DNA of 64,000 bases from positions 99,731-163,730 of the forward strand of contig CAINED010000024.1 in the NCBI GenBank assembly GCA_903847605.1, written 5' to 3'. Under the pieces are notes generated by a model. It was not told where the DNA came from. It searched no databases and was given only the letters and a program-made list of their open reading frames with translations. The stretch comes from an uncultured Hyphomicrobiales bacterium (GTDB taxonomy: Bacteria > Pseudomonadota > Alphaproteobacteria > Rhizobiales > Beijerinckiaceae). Shown piece by piece: positions 9,363 to 17,925 of the stretch. The translations under genes were made by a program, and so were the position numbers. Position 1 is the stretch's first letter. Each line of letters starts with the position of its first letter.

Positions 9363-10207
9363 CATCGCTGTCGAAGAACGAAACTGCATTCACCGCTGCT
9401 CAATGGGAGGAGATCGAGCGCGAAGAGCACGACCGCGTCTATGCGCATCTCGATCCCTTCCAGGGTTCGGATGTTATCGATCCAGCCCGCGTGATGATCT
9501 GGGAAGATTATTGCTACAAGGCCGGCGCGCGTCCCGACCGCGGCCATCGCACGCGGCGTTTGTTCGAGCTCGTCGATATCGACAATCTCGAGGGCAAGAG
9601 AATCCTCGATGTCGGCTGCGGCATCGGCCAGTATTCGGTTTTCTTTGCCATGAAGGGCGCGGATGTCACCGCATTCGACATATCCCCGGTCGGCGTGGAA
9701 CGCGGCAAGCAGATCGCCAGGGTTAACGGCGTCGAGGACCGCTGCCGCTTCGAAGTCGCCAATGCCTCGGATATGCCCTATGCCGACGAGAGCTTCGACA
9801 TCGTGATCTATCACGAGGTGCTGCACCACGCGATCAAGTATCCCAACGTACGCGAGGAAACGCTGCGCGTTCTGAAGCCCAGCGGAAAGGTCGTGATCAG
9901 CGAGACGCTGCGCGGCAACAAGCTGCTGTCTTTGGCGCGCCGCATCAGCATGTCCGGGGAAGAAGCGAAAGGCGACGTCATACTGGAAACTGACGATCTG
10001 CGCGGCTTCGCAAACGGCTTTTCGGCCTATCGAATCGAGCCGATGTCACTCTTCTTCATGCTCAAGCGTGTGTTCCATTCCCGCACACGCAATCCCATGG
10101 TCCGCTTCTTGCTGTGGTCCATCAAGAAGACCGACGATGCCTTGCTCGCCGCCTTCCCCTCCATGCGCCATTTCTGCGGAGAATGCGTGATGGTGATGCG
10201 CAAGTAA
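9359..10207 (+). CDS. Class I SAM-dependent methyltransferase
   Basis: 282 residues. Motif I is RILDVGCGIGQYSVFF near residue 80, followed by VTAFDISPVGVERGK (motif II) and DIVIYHEVLHHAIKYP (motif III/IV). This is the Methyltransf_11 layout. It starts in an ATGA overlap with the adenylating enzyme, so translation is coupled. It probably O- or N-methylates a sugar or a substituent of the polysaccharide repeat; the acceptor cannot be told from sequence. Confidence 0.85.
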   Translation: MTSLSKNETAFTAAQWEEIEREEHDRVYAHLDPFQGSDVIDPARVMIWEDYCYKAGARPDRGHRTRRLFELVDIDNLEGKRILDVGCGIGQYSVFFAMKGADVTAFDISPVGVERGKQIARVNGVEDRCRFEVANASDMPYADESFDIVIYHEVLHHAIKYPNVREETLRVLKPSGKVVISETLRGNKLLSLARRISMSGEEAKGDVILETDDLRGFANGFSAYRIEPMSLFFMLKRVFHSRTRNPMVRFLLWSIKKTDDALLAAFPSMRHFCGECVMVMRK

Positions 10208-10243
10208 GACTTAACTCAGATTCAATGATGCGGCAGGCCACAC

Positions 10244-11014
10244 ATGCGCACACGAATTCTCGATTGCCCGGTTGACGTACTCAGCCGGGAGGAAACCGTT
10301 CAGGCAGCGTTGCGGGCGATGAAAGATCGCTTGCCCTGCATGCATGTCTCACTCAACGTCGCGAAGCTGGTATCGGCGCGCACGGATGCCGACCTTGCGC
10401 GCGACATCGCCAGCGCCGACATCGTCGGCATCGACGGCATGGGCATCACTCTGGCGATGCGGCTCACCGGCCATCCCTCAGCGCCCCGCCTTGCCGGCGT
10501 CGATCTGTTTGAGGAATTGATGGCGCTTTGCGCCCGCGAAGGCTTGCGCCCCTTTCTGCTTGGCGCGAAACAGGACGTCCTCGACGAAGCCATGCAACGT
10601 CTGCGAGATAGATTTCCGGGTCTCGATTTCGCCGGCGCTCATCACGGTTATTTCGACGGCCGTGACGGCGAGATCGCCGGCATCGTGCGCGCCTCGAAAG
10701 CTGACTGTCTGTTTCTCGCCATGCCTTCGCCCCGCAAGGAGCGTTTCATGGCGCGCTGGCGTAGCGAACTCGACGTACCCTTCGTCATGGGCATCGGCGG
10801 AACTCTCGACGTGATGGCCGGGAAGGTTTCGCGCGCGCCACGCCTGATGCAGCGCCTCGGCCTCGAATGGTTTTACCGGCTGGCGCAGGAACCGCGCCGC
10901 ATGTGGAAAAGATATATGGGGACCAACGTTCAATTTGCAGTTCTGCTGGCGCGCGAGATCCTGTTCCGGCGCAAACCTGCCGGCATCGCCGAAGCCGGCA
11001 AGTCCACCAACTGA
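10244..11014 (+). CDS. WecG/TagA/CpsF-family glycosyltransferase (GT26)
   Basis: 256 residues. It has the family blocks ADIVGIDGMGITLAMRL, FLLGAKQDVL, LFLAMPSPRKERFMARW, GIGGTLDVMAGKVSRAP and GLEWFYRLAQEPRRMWKRY. GT26 enzymes add the second sugar (for example N-acetylmannosaminuronate or GlcA) to a lipid-linked monosaccharide at the inner membrane face. The initiating phosphoglycosyl transferase is not in this window, so it must lie elsewhere. The gap to the preceding gene is 36 bases. Confidence 0.9.
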   Translation: MRTRILDCPVDVLSREETVQAALRAMKDRLPCMHVSLNVAKLVSARTDADLARDIASADIVGIDGMGITLAMRLTGHPSAPRLAGVDLFEELMALCAREGLRPFLLGAKQDVLDEAMQRLRDRFPGLDFAGAHHGYFDGRDGEIAGIVRASKADCLFLAMPSPRKERFMARWRSELDVPFVMGIGGTLDVMAGKVSRAPRLMQRLGLEWFYRLAQEPRRMWKRYMGTNVQFAVLLAREILFRRKPAGIAEAGKSTN

Positions 11015-11026
11015 GCCGGAATTTTC

Positions 11027-12526
11027 ATGGCGGGCAGCAACGACATCGCCGATATGAAGCCCGCAGCTCCTGCGGGCTTTGGATATGCGTTCTCAATTGC
11101 AGGCACACTCGTGTCGCGCCTCGCCATGCTGGCGATCCTGATCCTGCTTCCCCGCCAGATCGGACTGACCGATTATGGACTCTTCGCCCTGGTCATCACG
11201 CTCGGCGAAATCATTGAGATGACGAGTTCGAACTGGTACCGCCTGTTGCTGGTGCGGCAGAGCGTGAATGCCGACAATACATCATCGACCGCGGAGCGCT
11301 CCGGCTTTCGCCTGATCACGCTCGTCCTGATATCGGCAGGTCTCGCCATAGGCCTCGCCGCTCTGCTCGCGCCCCTTGTCGTCACACATGATCACTGGTC
11401 GTTCGCGGCTGCGACAGCCCTTTACATCCTCTCCTTTGTAGCGTTTCGCCTGCTCGTCACGATCATGCAGGCGCAGGGTCGTCAGCGCCTGATCGGCTAT
11501 GTCGAACTCATTCGTGGCGTCCTCACATTTTCAATCGTCATGTCGGCAGTAGCTTTTGGCGCTGCAAGTTTCCTGTATGCGAGCCTCGGCCTCGTCGTGG
11601 CGACGGCCATCACGGCTGCCATCGGCTTCCCGGCCATTCGCGACGGCCTCAGCAAGGTTCTGTTGCAGCGCCTTGCCAGCGGCAGCTTTCTTGCCATCGG
11701 CGTTCCCGTCATCATCGCGACGGTTCTGACCTATCAGATCGGCTGGTTGGACCGCCTCGTGCTGCAGCACTGGATGGGTCCGCAGACCGTGGGGCTCTAT
11801 GTCGCGATCATCGCCATCGCGCGACAGCCGGTCGATCTCGTCCTCAATGCGCTCAACTCGCAAACCTTTCCGGTTCTCCTCACCCGCGATGGGAAGGGCG
11901 GTCATATTGCCGCCGACAAGATCGCCGGTGTTCTCATCAGTCTCTGCATCATGGGCTTTGGCGTCGCCGCTGCGATCATGGCGCTGGCCGATCCGCTCGT
12001 GCGCTTCGCCCTGCCTACCTTCGATCGCGATATCGCGGTTGCGCTCGTGCCCTTCATCGCTGTCGGCGCCGTCGCCTTGGGAATCAAGCACTTCGTTTTC
12101 GACAACATCTTCCATGCCTATGGACAGAACTGGGTCATGCTGCGCTGGTTCGGCTTTGTTGCTGTCGCGACCCTCGTGCTGACGATGGCGCTCGTGCCGC
12201 GTCTGGGTCCGCAGGGCGCGGCGATTGCCTTCCTATTGGGTTCACTCGGCGGCCTTGCTTCGTCCGTCGCGCTATCGCGCCGATTCTGTGCGGTGGCTCT
12301 GCCCGTCTCCGCCCTTCTGCGCATTGCAACTTCAGCCGCGATTGCCGGGCTCTGCGCGTGGACGGTCGCCATGTGGGAAGATACGACCTTCCTGCGTCTG
12401 GGCCTCGGCAGCCTCGCCTTCGGCATCGTCTATCTTGCGGCATTGACCATCCTGCTAAATTTCCGCCTCGGCGCATTTCTGTCTTCACCCTGGAGCACCG
12501 AGGGTTTGCGCGGGACGGCATCGTGA
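11027..12526 (+). CDS. Polysaccharide flippase (Wzx/MOP-family)
   Basis: 499 residues, strongly hydrophobic, with about a dozen predicted transmembrane segments. The first helix is SRLAMLAILILLPRQIG followed by GLTDYGLFALVITLGEI, the usual N-terminal pattern of oligosaccharide flippases. It would move the undecaprenyl-linked repeat unit to the periplasmic side for Wzy polymerisation. It starts 12 bases after the GT26 gene and shares its last bases with the next start (TGATG overlap). Confidence 0.85.
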   Translation: MAGSNDIADMKPAAPAGFGYAFSIAGTLVSRLAMLAILILLPRQIGLTDYGLFALVITLGEIIEMTSSNWYRLLLVRQSVNADNTSSTAERSGFRLITLVLISAGLAIGLAALLAPLVVTHDHWSFAAATALYILSFVAFRLLVTIMQAQGRQRLIGYVELIRGVLTFSIVMSAVAFGAASFLYASLGLVVATAITAAIGFPAIRDGLSKVLLQRLASGSFLAIGVPVIIATVLTYQIGWLDRLVLQHWMGPQTVGLYVAIIAIARQPVDLVLNALNSQTFPVLLTRDGKGGHIAADKIAGVLISLCIMGFGVAAAIMALADPLVRFALPTFDRDIAVALVPFIAVGAVALGIKHFVFDNIFHAYGQNWVMLRWFGFVAVATLVLTMALVPRLGPQGAAIAFLLGSLGGLASSVALSRRFCAVALPVSALLRIATSAAIAGLCAWTVAMWEDTTFLRLGLGSLAFGIVYLAALTILLNFRLGAFLSSPWSTEGLRGTAS

Positions 12527-13692
12527 TGGACGATATTCGCGATCGATTCCCCGCTGGCGCGGATGCGCCAAGCCCTTCGCCCGATCGCCAGATGCGCCCG
12601 CTCGTTCTTATCAATCATCTCGTCGAACCCCCGGGCCGCATCACCGGCATCACGCGCTACGCCTTCGGGCTGATGGAAGCGATGATACGGCGAGGTGATA
12701 CGCGCCTGCTTCTGGTCACCTCCTGGACGCGCGAACAGCTTCCGCCTGGCATCGCCGCTGGCTTGGAACATTTGTTCACCCTGCCGCATATTGAATCGAC
12801 GCCCGTCAATAATTTGCGGCAGCGCCGCGTACTCGGCGAGATTGCTCGCGGCCATTCTGTCGATGTCGTCTATGCGATGAATCCCATGTGTCCGCCGGTG
12901 CGCGGAATAGCCTCGGTCAACACGCTGCACGATCTCTATTACGAGATCCTGCCGCATCTCTACACACGGCGTCATCGGTTGTGGTGGAAACTCTTCTTCG
13001 GCGATGCGGCGCGGCGCGCCAGCCGCATCGCTTGCGCCTCCGCCAATTCCGCCGCCGACGCCACTCGGCTGCATCCATCCCTTAGCGGCAAGACATCCGT
13101 CGTCGCCGGCGCTGGCGTCCTGCCGAAAGGAAACGCGCCGCTTCCAAAGGAATTGGAAGGCGAACCCTATGTGCTGCTTCTCGGCAATGTAACGCCCAAC
13201 AAGAATATCGGCTTTGCCGTGGGCGCATTAAGACTGCTCGCGCGGCAGGGCCGCCCGGTGCGGGCATTGCATGTGGGCCGCGATCTCACCGGCGATCTTG
13301 CAAAAGCCCTCTCCGACGATGGCGCAATCCTGCTGCAAACGTTGGGCGGTCTCGACGACAGCGCGCTCGATGCAGTCCTGCGAAATGCTTGCGCGCTGGT
13401 CCAGCCTTCGCGCTATGAGGGCTTCGGTCTCCCGATCATCGAGGCGCAGGAGCGCGGCGTGCCGGTCGTGGCCAGCGACATTGCGGTCTTCCGCGAGGTG
13501 ACTGGCGATGGCGGAGTTCTCGTCAAGCTCGACGATATCGAAGGTTTTGCGGATGCTTTGTATCGCTTGACCAACGATCGCCTCCTGCGCGCGGAGCTCT
13601 CCACAAAGGCTCTGGCGAACAGCGCGCGCTTTACCTGGGACAAATCCGCCGAAGCGGCCGTCGCCATGATCCGTGAGCTCTGCGCCGCCTGA
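12526..13692 (+). CDS. Glycosyltransferase family 4
   Basis: 388 residues from ATG 12526, chosen because it overlaps the flippase stop as TGATG. The N-terminal half has LINHLVEPPGRITGITRYAF; the C-terminal half has YVLLLGNVTPNKNIGFAV, ALVQPSRYEGFGLPIIEAQ (E-x7-E motif) and GVPVVASDIAVFREV. This is a typical retaining GT-B enzyme that extends the lipid-linked oligosaccharide. It is the last forward gene of the asnB-led operon; a tail-to-tail neighbour follows. Confidence 0.87.
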   Translation: MDDIRDRFPAGADAPSPSPDRQMRPLVLINHLVEPPGRITGITRYAFGLMEAMIRRGDTRLLLVTSWTREQLPPGIAAGLEHLFTLPHIESTPVNNLRQRRVLGEIARGHSVDVVYAMNPMCPPVRGIASVNTLHDLYYEILPHLYTRRHRLWWKLFFGDAARRASRIACASANSAADATRLHPSLSGKTSVVAGAGVLPKGNAPLPKELEGEPYVLLLGNVTPNKNIGFAVGALRLLARQGRPVRALHVGRDLTGDLAKALSDDGAILLQTLGGLDDSALDAVLRNACALVQPSRYEGFGLPIIEAQERGVPVVASDIAVFREVTGDGGVLVKLDDIEGFADALYRLTNDRLLRAELSTKALANSARFTWDKSAEAAVAMIRELCAA

Positions 13693-13722
13693 TTTTTAGC
13701 GGCAACTTGAGCCCACGCATTT

Positions 13723-15489
13723 TCAGCGGGCGTTCAGTTTTTCCAGAAATGTCCTCGCCACAGGCAAAAGTTTCGCGCGGCTCGCCGCCGTCGAGAAGTT
13801 GTGATCGGCGCCGGCGATGACCGCATAATCGAACGCGCCCTTGTTCCTGACGCTTGCGCCCACCGTGCCGAGATGACCGCGCATTTCATCGATGCCGCCA
13901 TCGCCCCTGGTGAATTGCATGGAGACGAGAACGCCCCGCGTCAGCATGGCCTCAATGTCCGCCCGTGGCGAGCGCACGTCCTCTTTTCTCACCTCACCGG
14001 TTTCACCGCGCGCTTTGAATTTTCCAATCAAGCCGGCAAAACGGGCCTGCAGCAAACCGGCAACGCGCACAATCAGCATTTTCGCGACGCCACGCAGGTT
14101 GGCCTCGCCACTGAAGATTCTTTGCCAGGCTGCGCGGCTGAAGAGCTTTTCGAAATAGGAGTTGACGGATTTATACAGGACGAGGCTGTCACCTTCCCGC
14201 CAATAGAACTTTTGCAGGTTGATCATCAGCGCGCCGCTGATATCAGCGCCTTGCCTTGCGGCATGAAACGCGGCGTAGGCGCCGCTGCAAATACCGGCGA
14301 TAGCAGGTCTTTCGAACCCGAGAGATTCGAGATGCCGCACGGCAGCCAAAACGTCTTCGCCGGTTTCTTCAATATAGACGACGCGCTCCGGGCGCCCCTC
14401 AAGCGCCGGGGATTCCCCTATGTCCGCGAGATCGATGCGAAAGGTCGTATAGCCTTCGGAGGCAAGGGCGCGGGCAAGTTCCGTCGTCTGGCGGCCCCAG
14501 CCCGAACGCGGGTTTGCGCCGGTATTGGCGAGAACCAGCGCCGGCCCAGCCGATGCGCCTGTTAAAGGCTGACACAAGATACCGAAGAGCGCACCGTCTT
14601 TCCCGAAGCGCCATGCCGTTTCGACGAATGTATCGCCGCACAGGCGCATTGGATTGGGTAGAAAAGTCGGTCCCGAAACGTCACCGGCGTTTCCAAACCA
14701 GTCGGAAACAGTTTGCAGGAAAGCTTGCGGATGATCGGCGAGCACAGGATCGGTCAGCACATCAGCAAGCGCACAATGCGGGATGAGTTCCCCGGCCCTG
14801 CCCGATGCCTGCCACAAATCCACCAGATCCTGTGCCGCGCCCGGACCGGCTTGCGACATAACCGCAGCTTTATGCCAATGGCCCGAGGCGGGTTTCCGCA
14901 CATCGAGCGCACGAAGTTGCGCAAGCGAAGTCTCCGACAGCGAAAAGCCGTTGAATTCGTTTTCTGCCTGTCCCTCCGCTTCCCCGCCGATCGCGTAGTG
15001 AGCCCGCATCTGCTGAAGCTCGCGCAAGTAGCGGCGGCCGGACAGCACGGGCGCGACGAGCAGCAGCCTGTGCACAGCGAATGCCTCTGCCAAATTTAAG
15101 GCGGTAGATGCGCCGAGCCTCACGCCGACGACACTTAGCTTTTCGACGCCGGCAATGTTTCTCAGCCAGTTCGCGGCCTCAAGTGCCGCCGTCAGCCGGC
15201 TGGCCACGACGCCCGCACAGTCTTCCTCGCCCAGCGAGTCCCCCGTGCCGGGAAAATCGATGCGCAACACGGGATATCCACGGGATGAAAGCGTTTCCGC
15301 CAGAAGCCGCAATGTCTTCGCACTGGACAGCGCCTCATGCCCGAAGGGCGGCAGGATAAGAATGCCCTCGCTCGCCGGGCCGGGATGAAACATTCCGAAG
15401 CAATCGCCGATCGCAACAGCTTGTGCGAGCTGGGTACGCGAAGTTGAGTTTGCATGATCCCGTAGCGGGACAGAAAAGAGATCGTCCAC
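13723..15489 (-). CDS. Two-domain alpha/beta hydrolase of the polysaccharide locus
   Basis: 588 residues forming two successive alpha/beta hydrolase domains (about 1-280 and 285-588). Domain 1 has LILPPFGHEAL, RIDFPGTGDSLGEE and the elbow VVGVRLGAS, where Arg stands in the usual Ser position of GxSxG. Domain 2 has FRIDLADIGESP and the elbow IAGICSGAYAA, a GxCxG box of the kind seen in PHA synthases; ADHNFST near the C-terminus supplies a His. Similar proteins occur in exopolysaccharide loci and may remove or add acyl groups. Activity, if any, probably rests in domain 2. It is divergent from the Wzz-like gene. Confidence 0.75.
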   Translation of the reverse strand: MDDLFSVPLRDHANSTSRTQLAQAVAIGDCFGMFHPGPASEGILILPPFGHEALSSAKTLRLLAETLSSRGYPVLRIDFPGTGDSLGEEDCAGVVASRLTAALEAANWLRNIAGVEKLSVVGVRLGASTALNLAEAFAVHRLLLVAPVLSGRRYLRELQQMRAHYAIGGEAEGQAENEFNGFSLSETSLAQLRALDVRKPASGHWHKAAVMSQAGPGAAQDLVDLWQASGRAGELIPHCALADVLTDPVLADHPQAFLQTVSDWFGNAGDVSGPTFLPNPMRLCGDTFVETAWRFGKDGALFGILCQPLTGASAGPALVLANTGANPRSGWGRQTTELARALASEGYTTFRIDLADIGESPALEGRPERVVYIEETGEDVLAAVRHLESLGFERPAIAGICSGAYAAFHAARQGADISGALMINLQKFYWREGDSLVLYKSVNSYFEKLFSRAAWQRIFSGEANLRGVAKMLIVRVAGLLQARFAGLIGKFKARGETGEVRKEDVRSPRADIEAMLTRGVLVSMQFTRGDGGIDEMRGHLGTVGASVRNKGAFDYAVIAGADHNFSTAASRAKLLPVARTFLEKLNAR

Positions 15490-15610
15490 GGACTGCCGCC
15501 TGTCGTCTGTGCCGTCCCGGGTCGAATTGGCCTCTCGCCCGGCGACTTCGCGCGTCCATCTGCAACAGCCATGCCTTCGCCCGGGGCCAAGCGATTTTCG
15601 TTCCTCTTAA

Positions 15611-15637
15611 GAATTATTAACCCTGACGAATTATTAA
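15611..15637. repeat. 17-bp-spaced direct repeat upstream of the Wzz-like gene
   Basis: GAATTATTAA occurs at 15611-15620 and again at 15628-15637. The repeats are on the same face of the helix to within about half a turn (17-bp period) and lie in the divergent promoter region 15490-15693. They look like half-sites for a regulator or curved-DNA protein; AT-rich binders such as MucR/Ros control exopolysaccharide genes in this order, but the assignment is inference. Confidence 0.45.
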
Positions 15638-15654
15638 TTCCGGATGGATTCCCT

Positions 15655-15672
15655 GCGCACAGGGCTGTGCGC
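15655..15672. promoter_or_regulatory. 18-bp palindrome just before the Wzz-like start
   Basis: GCGCACAG-GG-CTGTGCGC is a perfect inverted repeat of 8-bp arms, ending 21 bases before the ATG at 15694. It could be an operator or a hairpin in the mRNA leader close to the ribosome-binding site. Confidence 0.5.
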
Positions 15673-15693
15673 GAGGCCTGATGGAATGACCTG

Positions 15694-17925
15694 ATGAACA
15701 AGGGCGCGACCGGCACGGCAACACCCGCGGAATGGTTCGCGGACCGCGGAAGAGCGTCCGAGGTCCAATCCACGCGCATTTTCGACGTTGGCGACCTCCT
15801 GAACATCCTACGCTCGTCCCGGCGCCTGATCGCAATGACGGTTGCGACAACAACTGTGCTGGCGCTCGCCGCCGGAATACTCATGCCCAAGCGCTATTCG
15901 GCCTCGACACAACTCTTCATCGATTCGCGCGGCATCAAGGTTCTGGCCAACGATGTGTCGCCGCAGGCTGCCGTAGAGACGGCTATCGCCGATTTCGAAA
16001 GCCAGGTGAAAATTCTCGCCTCGGGGACGGTCATGCTGCGAGTCGCCGAGCGGGAGAAACTCGGCTCGGACCCGACTTTCATACCGCAGCCGGGCTTGAT
16101 GTCGCGCCTGCGCGCCCTGCTGCCGGGACCGAAGGAAACCATTGAGGATCGCACGCGGCTCGCGGCGGCGATCCTCGAAAAGAGCGTCACGATCCGTCGC
16201 GCGGACCGCAGCTTCGTCGTCGATGTCGTGGTCAGCGATCCGGACGCGGCCCGCGCCGCGCGCCTGTCGCAGGCCGTGGCGGAAGTCTATCTCGAAGGAC
16301 AACTCAACAATCGCCGCGATCTCGCACGGCGACTGGGCGGCGAAGTATCGGGCCGCTTGCAGGACCTGCGCGAGCGTGTGGAAGCTGCCGAAAGACGGCT
16401 CAACGACTTCAAGACAGCCAACAATCTTGTGTATTCCAGCGGCGGTCTCGTTGCAGAACAGGATCTCACCGAACTCAACAATCAGTTGAACCAGGCCCGC
16501 GCCCGCACGGCCCGCGCCAAGGCTCGTCTCGATCAGTTGACCCGTCTTTCCGGCAATACGGGCACTGCCGCCACAGCCGAAGTGCTGGATTCCCCGACGA
16601 TCGTGCAGTTGCGCGTGCGTCTGGCGGAAGCGAACCGGCAGGCGGCGGAACTGCGGCGCAATCTTGGTCCGCTGCATCCGGAGATTCAGACGGCCGATGC
16701 GCGCGTGCGCGAAGCCAATTCGGCGATCGCCGGAGAGGTCGAGCGCCGCCGCTCGTCGGTACGCAACGACTACGAACAATCGCTCGCCGCCGAACGCGTG
16801 CTGGCGCAGCAGATCAACGAACTCAAGACGAAGTCCACCGATACAAGCCAGGCGCTCATCGGCCTGCGCGAACTCGAGCGCGCTGTCGAAGCCAACAAGA
16901 AAGTTTACGAAGAATTCCTGCTGCGTTCCCGTGAATTGTCGGAACAGCAAAGCATATTCGCCAACGCCTCCTACATCATCACCCCGGCATCCGTTCCGAG
17001 CCAGCCATCCGGCCTCACCCTGCCGCTCTTGCTGGCCATCGGTTTCTTCGCAGGCTTCCCGCTCGGCGGCGGTTTGGCGATTGCGCGCGCGCAACTTGCC
17101 GAGATTGGTCAGAAGAGGCCCGCTCGCGCATCCCCCGCCCGCCCGACTTCATCAGGCGTGCCGGTCATCGCAAGGATCGCGCGACGAGAGTTCGATTCCT
17201 ATCTCCAAAGAGGCGCCCTCTCGCGGGTCGCAGTACCTTCCGACGCCATCGTCGAATTCGCGCAGGCCATCGAAGACGCCATGCCGGCGGGCGAAGGCGT
17301 GGCGCTGCTGATCGCGGGCGCGAATTCGGACTCGGCGAGCGCACAAACCGCGGCGGCGCTTGCGTGCGCATGGTCCTACGACGGCTACGATACTTTGCTG
17401 ATCGATGGCGATGGGCAAACCACACGCATCTCCAAACTCGCAGCCATGCAGGACATGCCCGGTCTCTACGACCGGCTGCACCGCAACGTCGCCGAATTCG
17501 TGCGCTGGGGCCGCAGCGGCCTGCCGCATATTCTGCCGCTGATGCCGCCGGGACAGCGGCGCGACATATCCGGCGCACGGCGCATCGTCGGCCACAGGCT
17601 GGAGGATGTCGCCGAATCCGTCGAGAATATCGTCATCGATGCCGGCGATTTCATAAACAACGAATTCGCAGCGGTTCTGGCTCGCGCGGCGTCGGCTGCA
17701 ATCGTTGTCGGCGACGATGAATCTTCCGCCGTCCGAGTGACAGAGCAATTGCGGCGCGAGGGCGTCCCGGTGCTTGGGATTGTCTCCGTAATTCCAAATG
17801 CGCCGGAACGCGCGGCAGCGGCACAAGAAGAGCAACAAACGGGTTCCCGCCTCTCCTTCTTCAACCGCTGGCGCAACCCCTTGAAACGTTCAGATCCGGC
17901 GGACGCCGCTGTGAAAAGCGCTTAA
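15694..17925 (+). CDS. Wzz/GumC-type polysaccharide co-polymerase with degenerate BY-kinase domain
   Basis: 743 residues. The Wzz domain starts at FDVGDLLNILRSSRR with a transmembrane helix (ATTTVLALAAGILMP) near 45-65. Long coiled-coil segments fill about 210-420. A GNVR-like block (EEFLLRSRELSEQQSIF) precedes the second helix near 440-465. The C-terminal 250 residues resemble the ATPase fold of bacterial tyrosine kinases: TLLIDGDGQT is a Walker A'-like strand, but the expected Walker A loop reads GANSDSASAQT without GxxxxGK[ST], and no C-terminal Tyr cluster is present. It should set chain length and support export without kinase activity. Confidence 0.83.
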   Translation: MNKGATGTATPAEWFADRGRASEVQSTRIFDVGDLLNILRSSRRLIAMTVATTTVLALAAGILMPKRYSASTQLFIDSRGIKVLANDVSPQAAVETAIADFESQVKILASGTVMLRVAEREKLGSDPTFIPQPGLMSRLRALLPGPKETIEDRTRLAAAILEKSVTIRRADRSFVVDVVVSDPDAARAARLSQAVAEVYLEGQLNNRRDLARRLGGEVSGRLQDLRERVEAAERRLNDFKTANNLVYSSGGLVAEQDLTELNNQLNQARARTARAKARLDQLTRLSGNTGTAATAEVLDSPTIVQLRVRLAEANRQAAELRRNLGPLHPEIQTADARVREANSAIAGEVERRRSSVRNDYEQSLAAERVLAQQINELKTKSTDTSQALIGLRELERAVEANKKVYEEFLLRSRELSEQQSIFANASYIITPASVPSQPSGLTLPLLLAIGFFAGFPLGGGLAIARAQLAEIGQKRPARASPARPTSSGVPVIARIARREFDSYLQRGALSRVAVPSDAIVEFAQAIEDAMPAGEGVALLIAGANSDSASAQTAAALACAWSYDGYDTLLIDGDGQTTRISKLAAMQDMPGLYDRLHRNVAEFVRWGRSGLPHILPLMPPGQRRDISGARRIVGHRLEDVAESVENIVIDAGDFINNEFAAVLARAASAAIVVGDDESSAVRVTEQLRREGVPVLGIVSVIPNAPERAAAAQEEQQTGSRLSFFNRWRNPLKRSDPADAAVKSA

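Noticed and set aside
15655..15672. Membership of the GTGCG-N4-CGCAC regulon
   Set aside because: The half-sites here are in the opposite order (GCGCAC...GTGCGC) with a 2-base centre and no -10 hexamer at the right distance.
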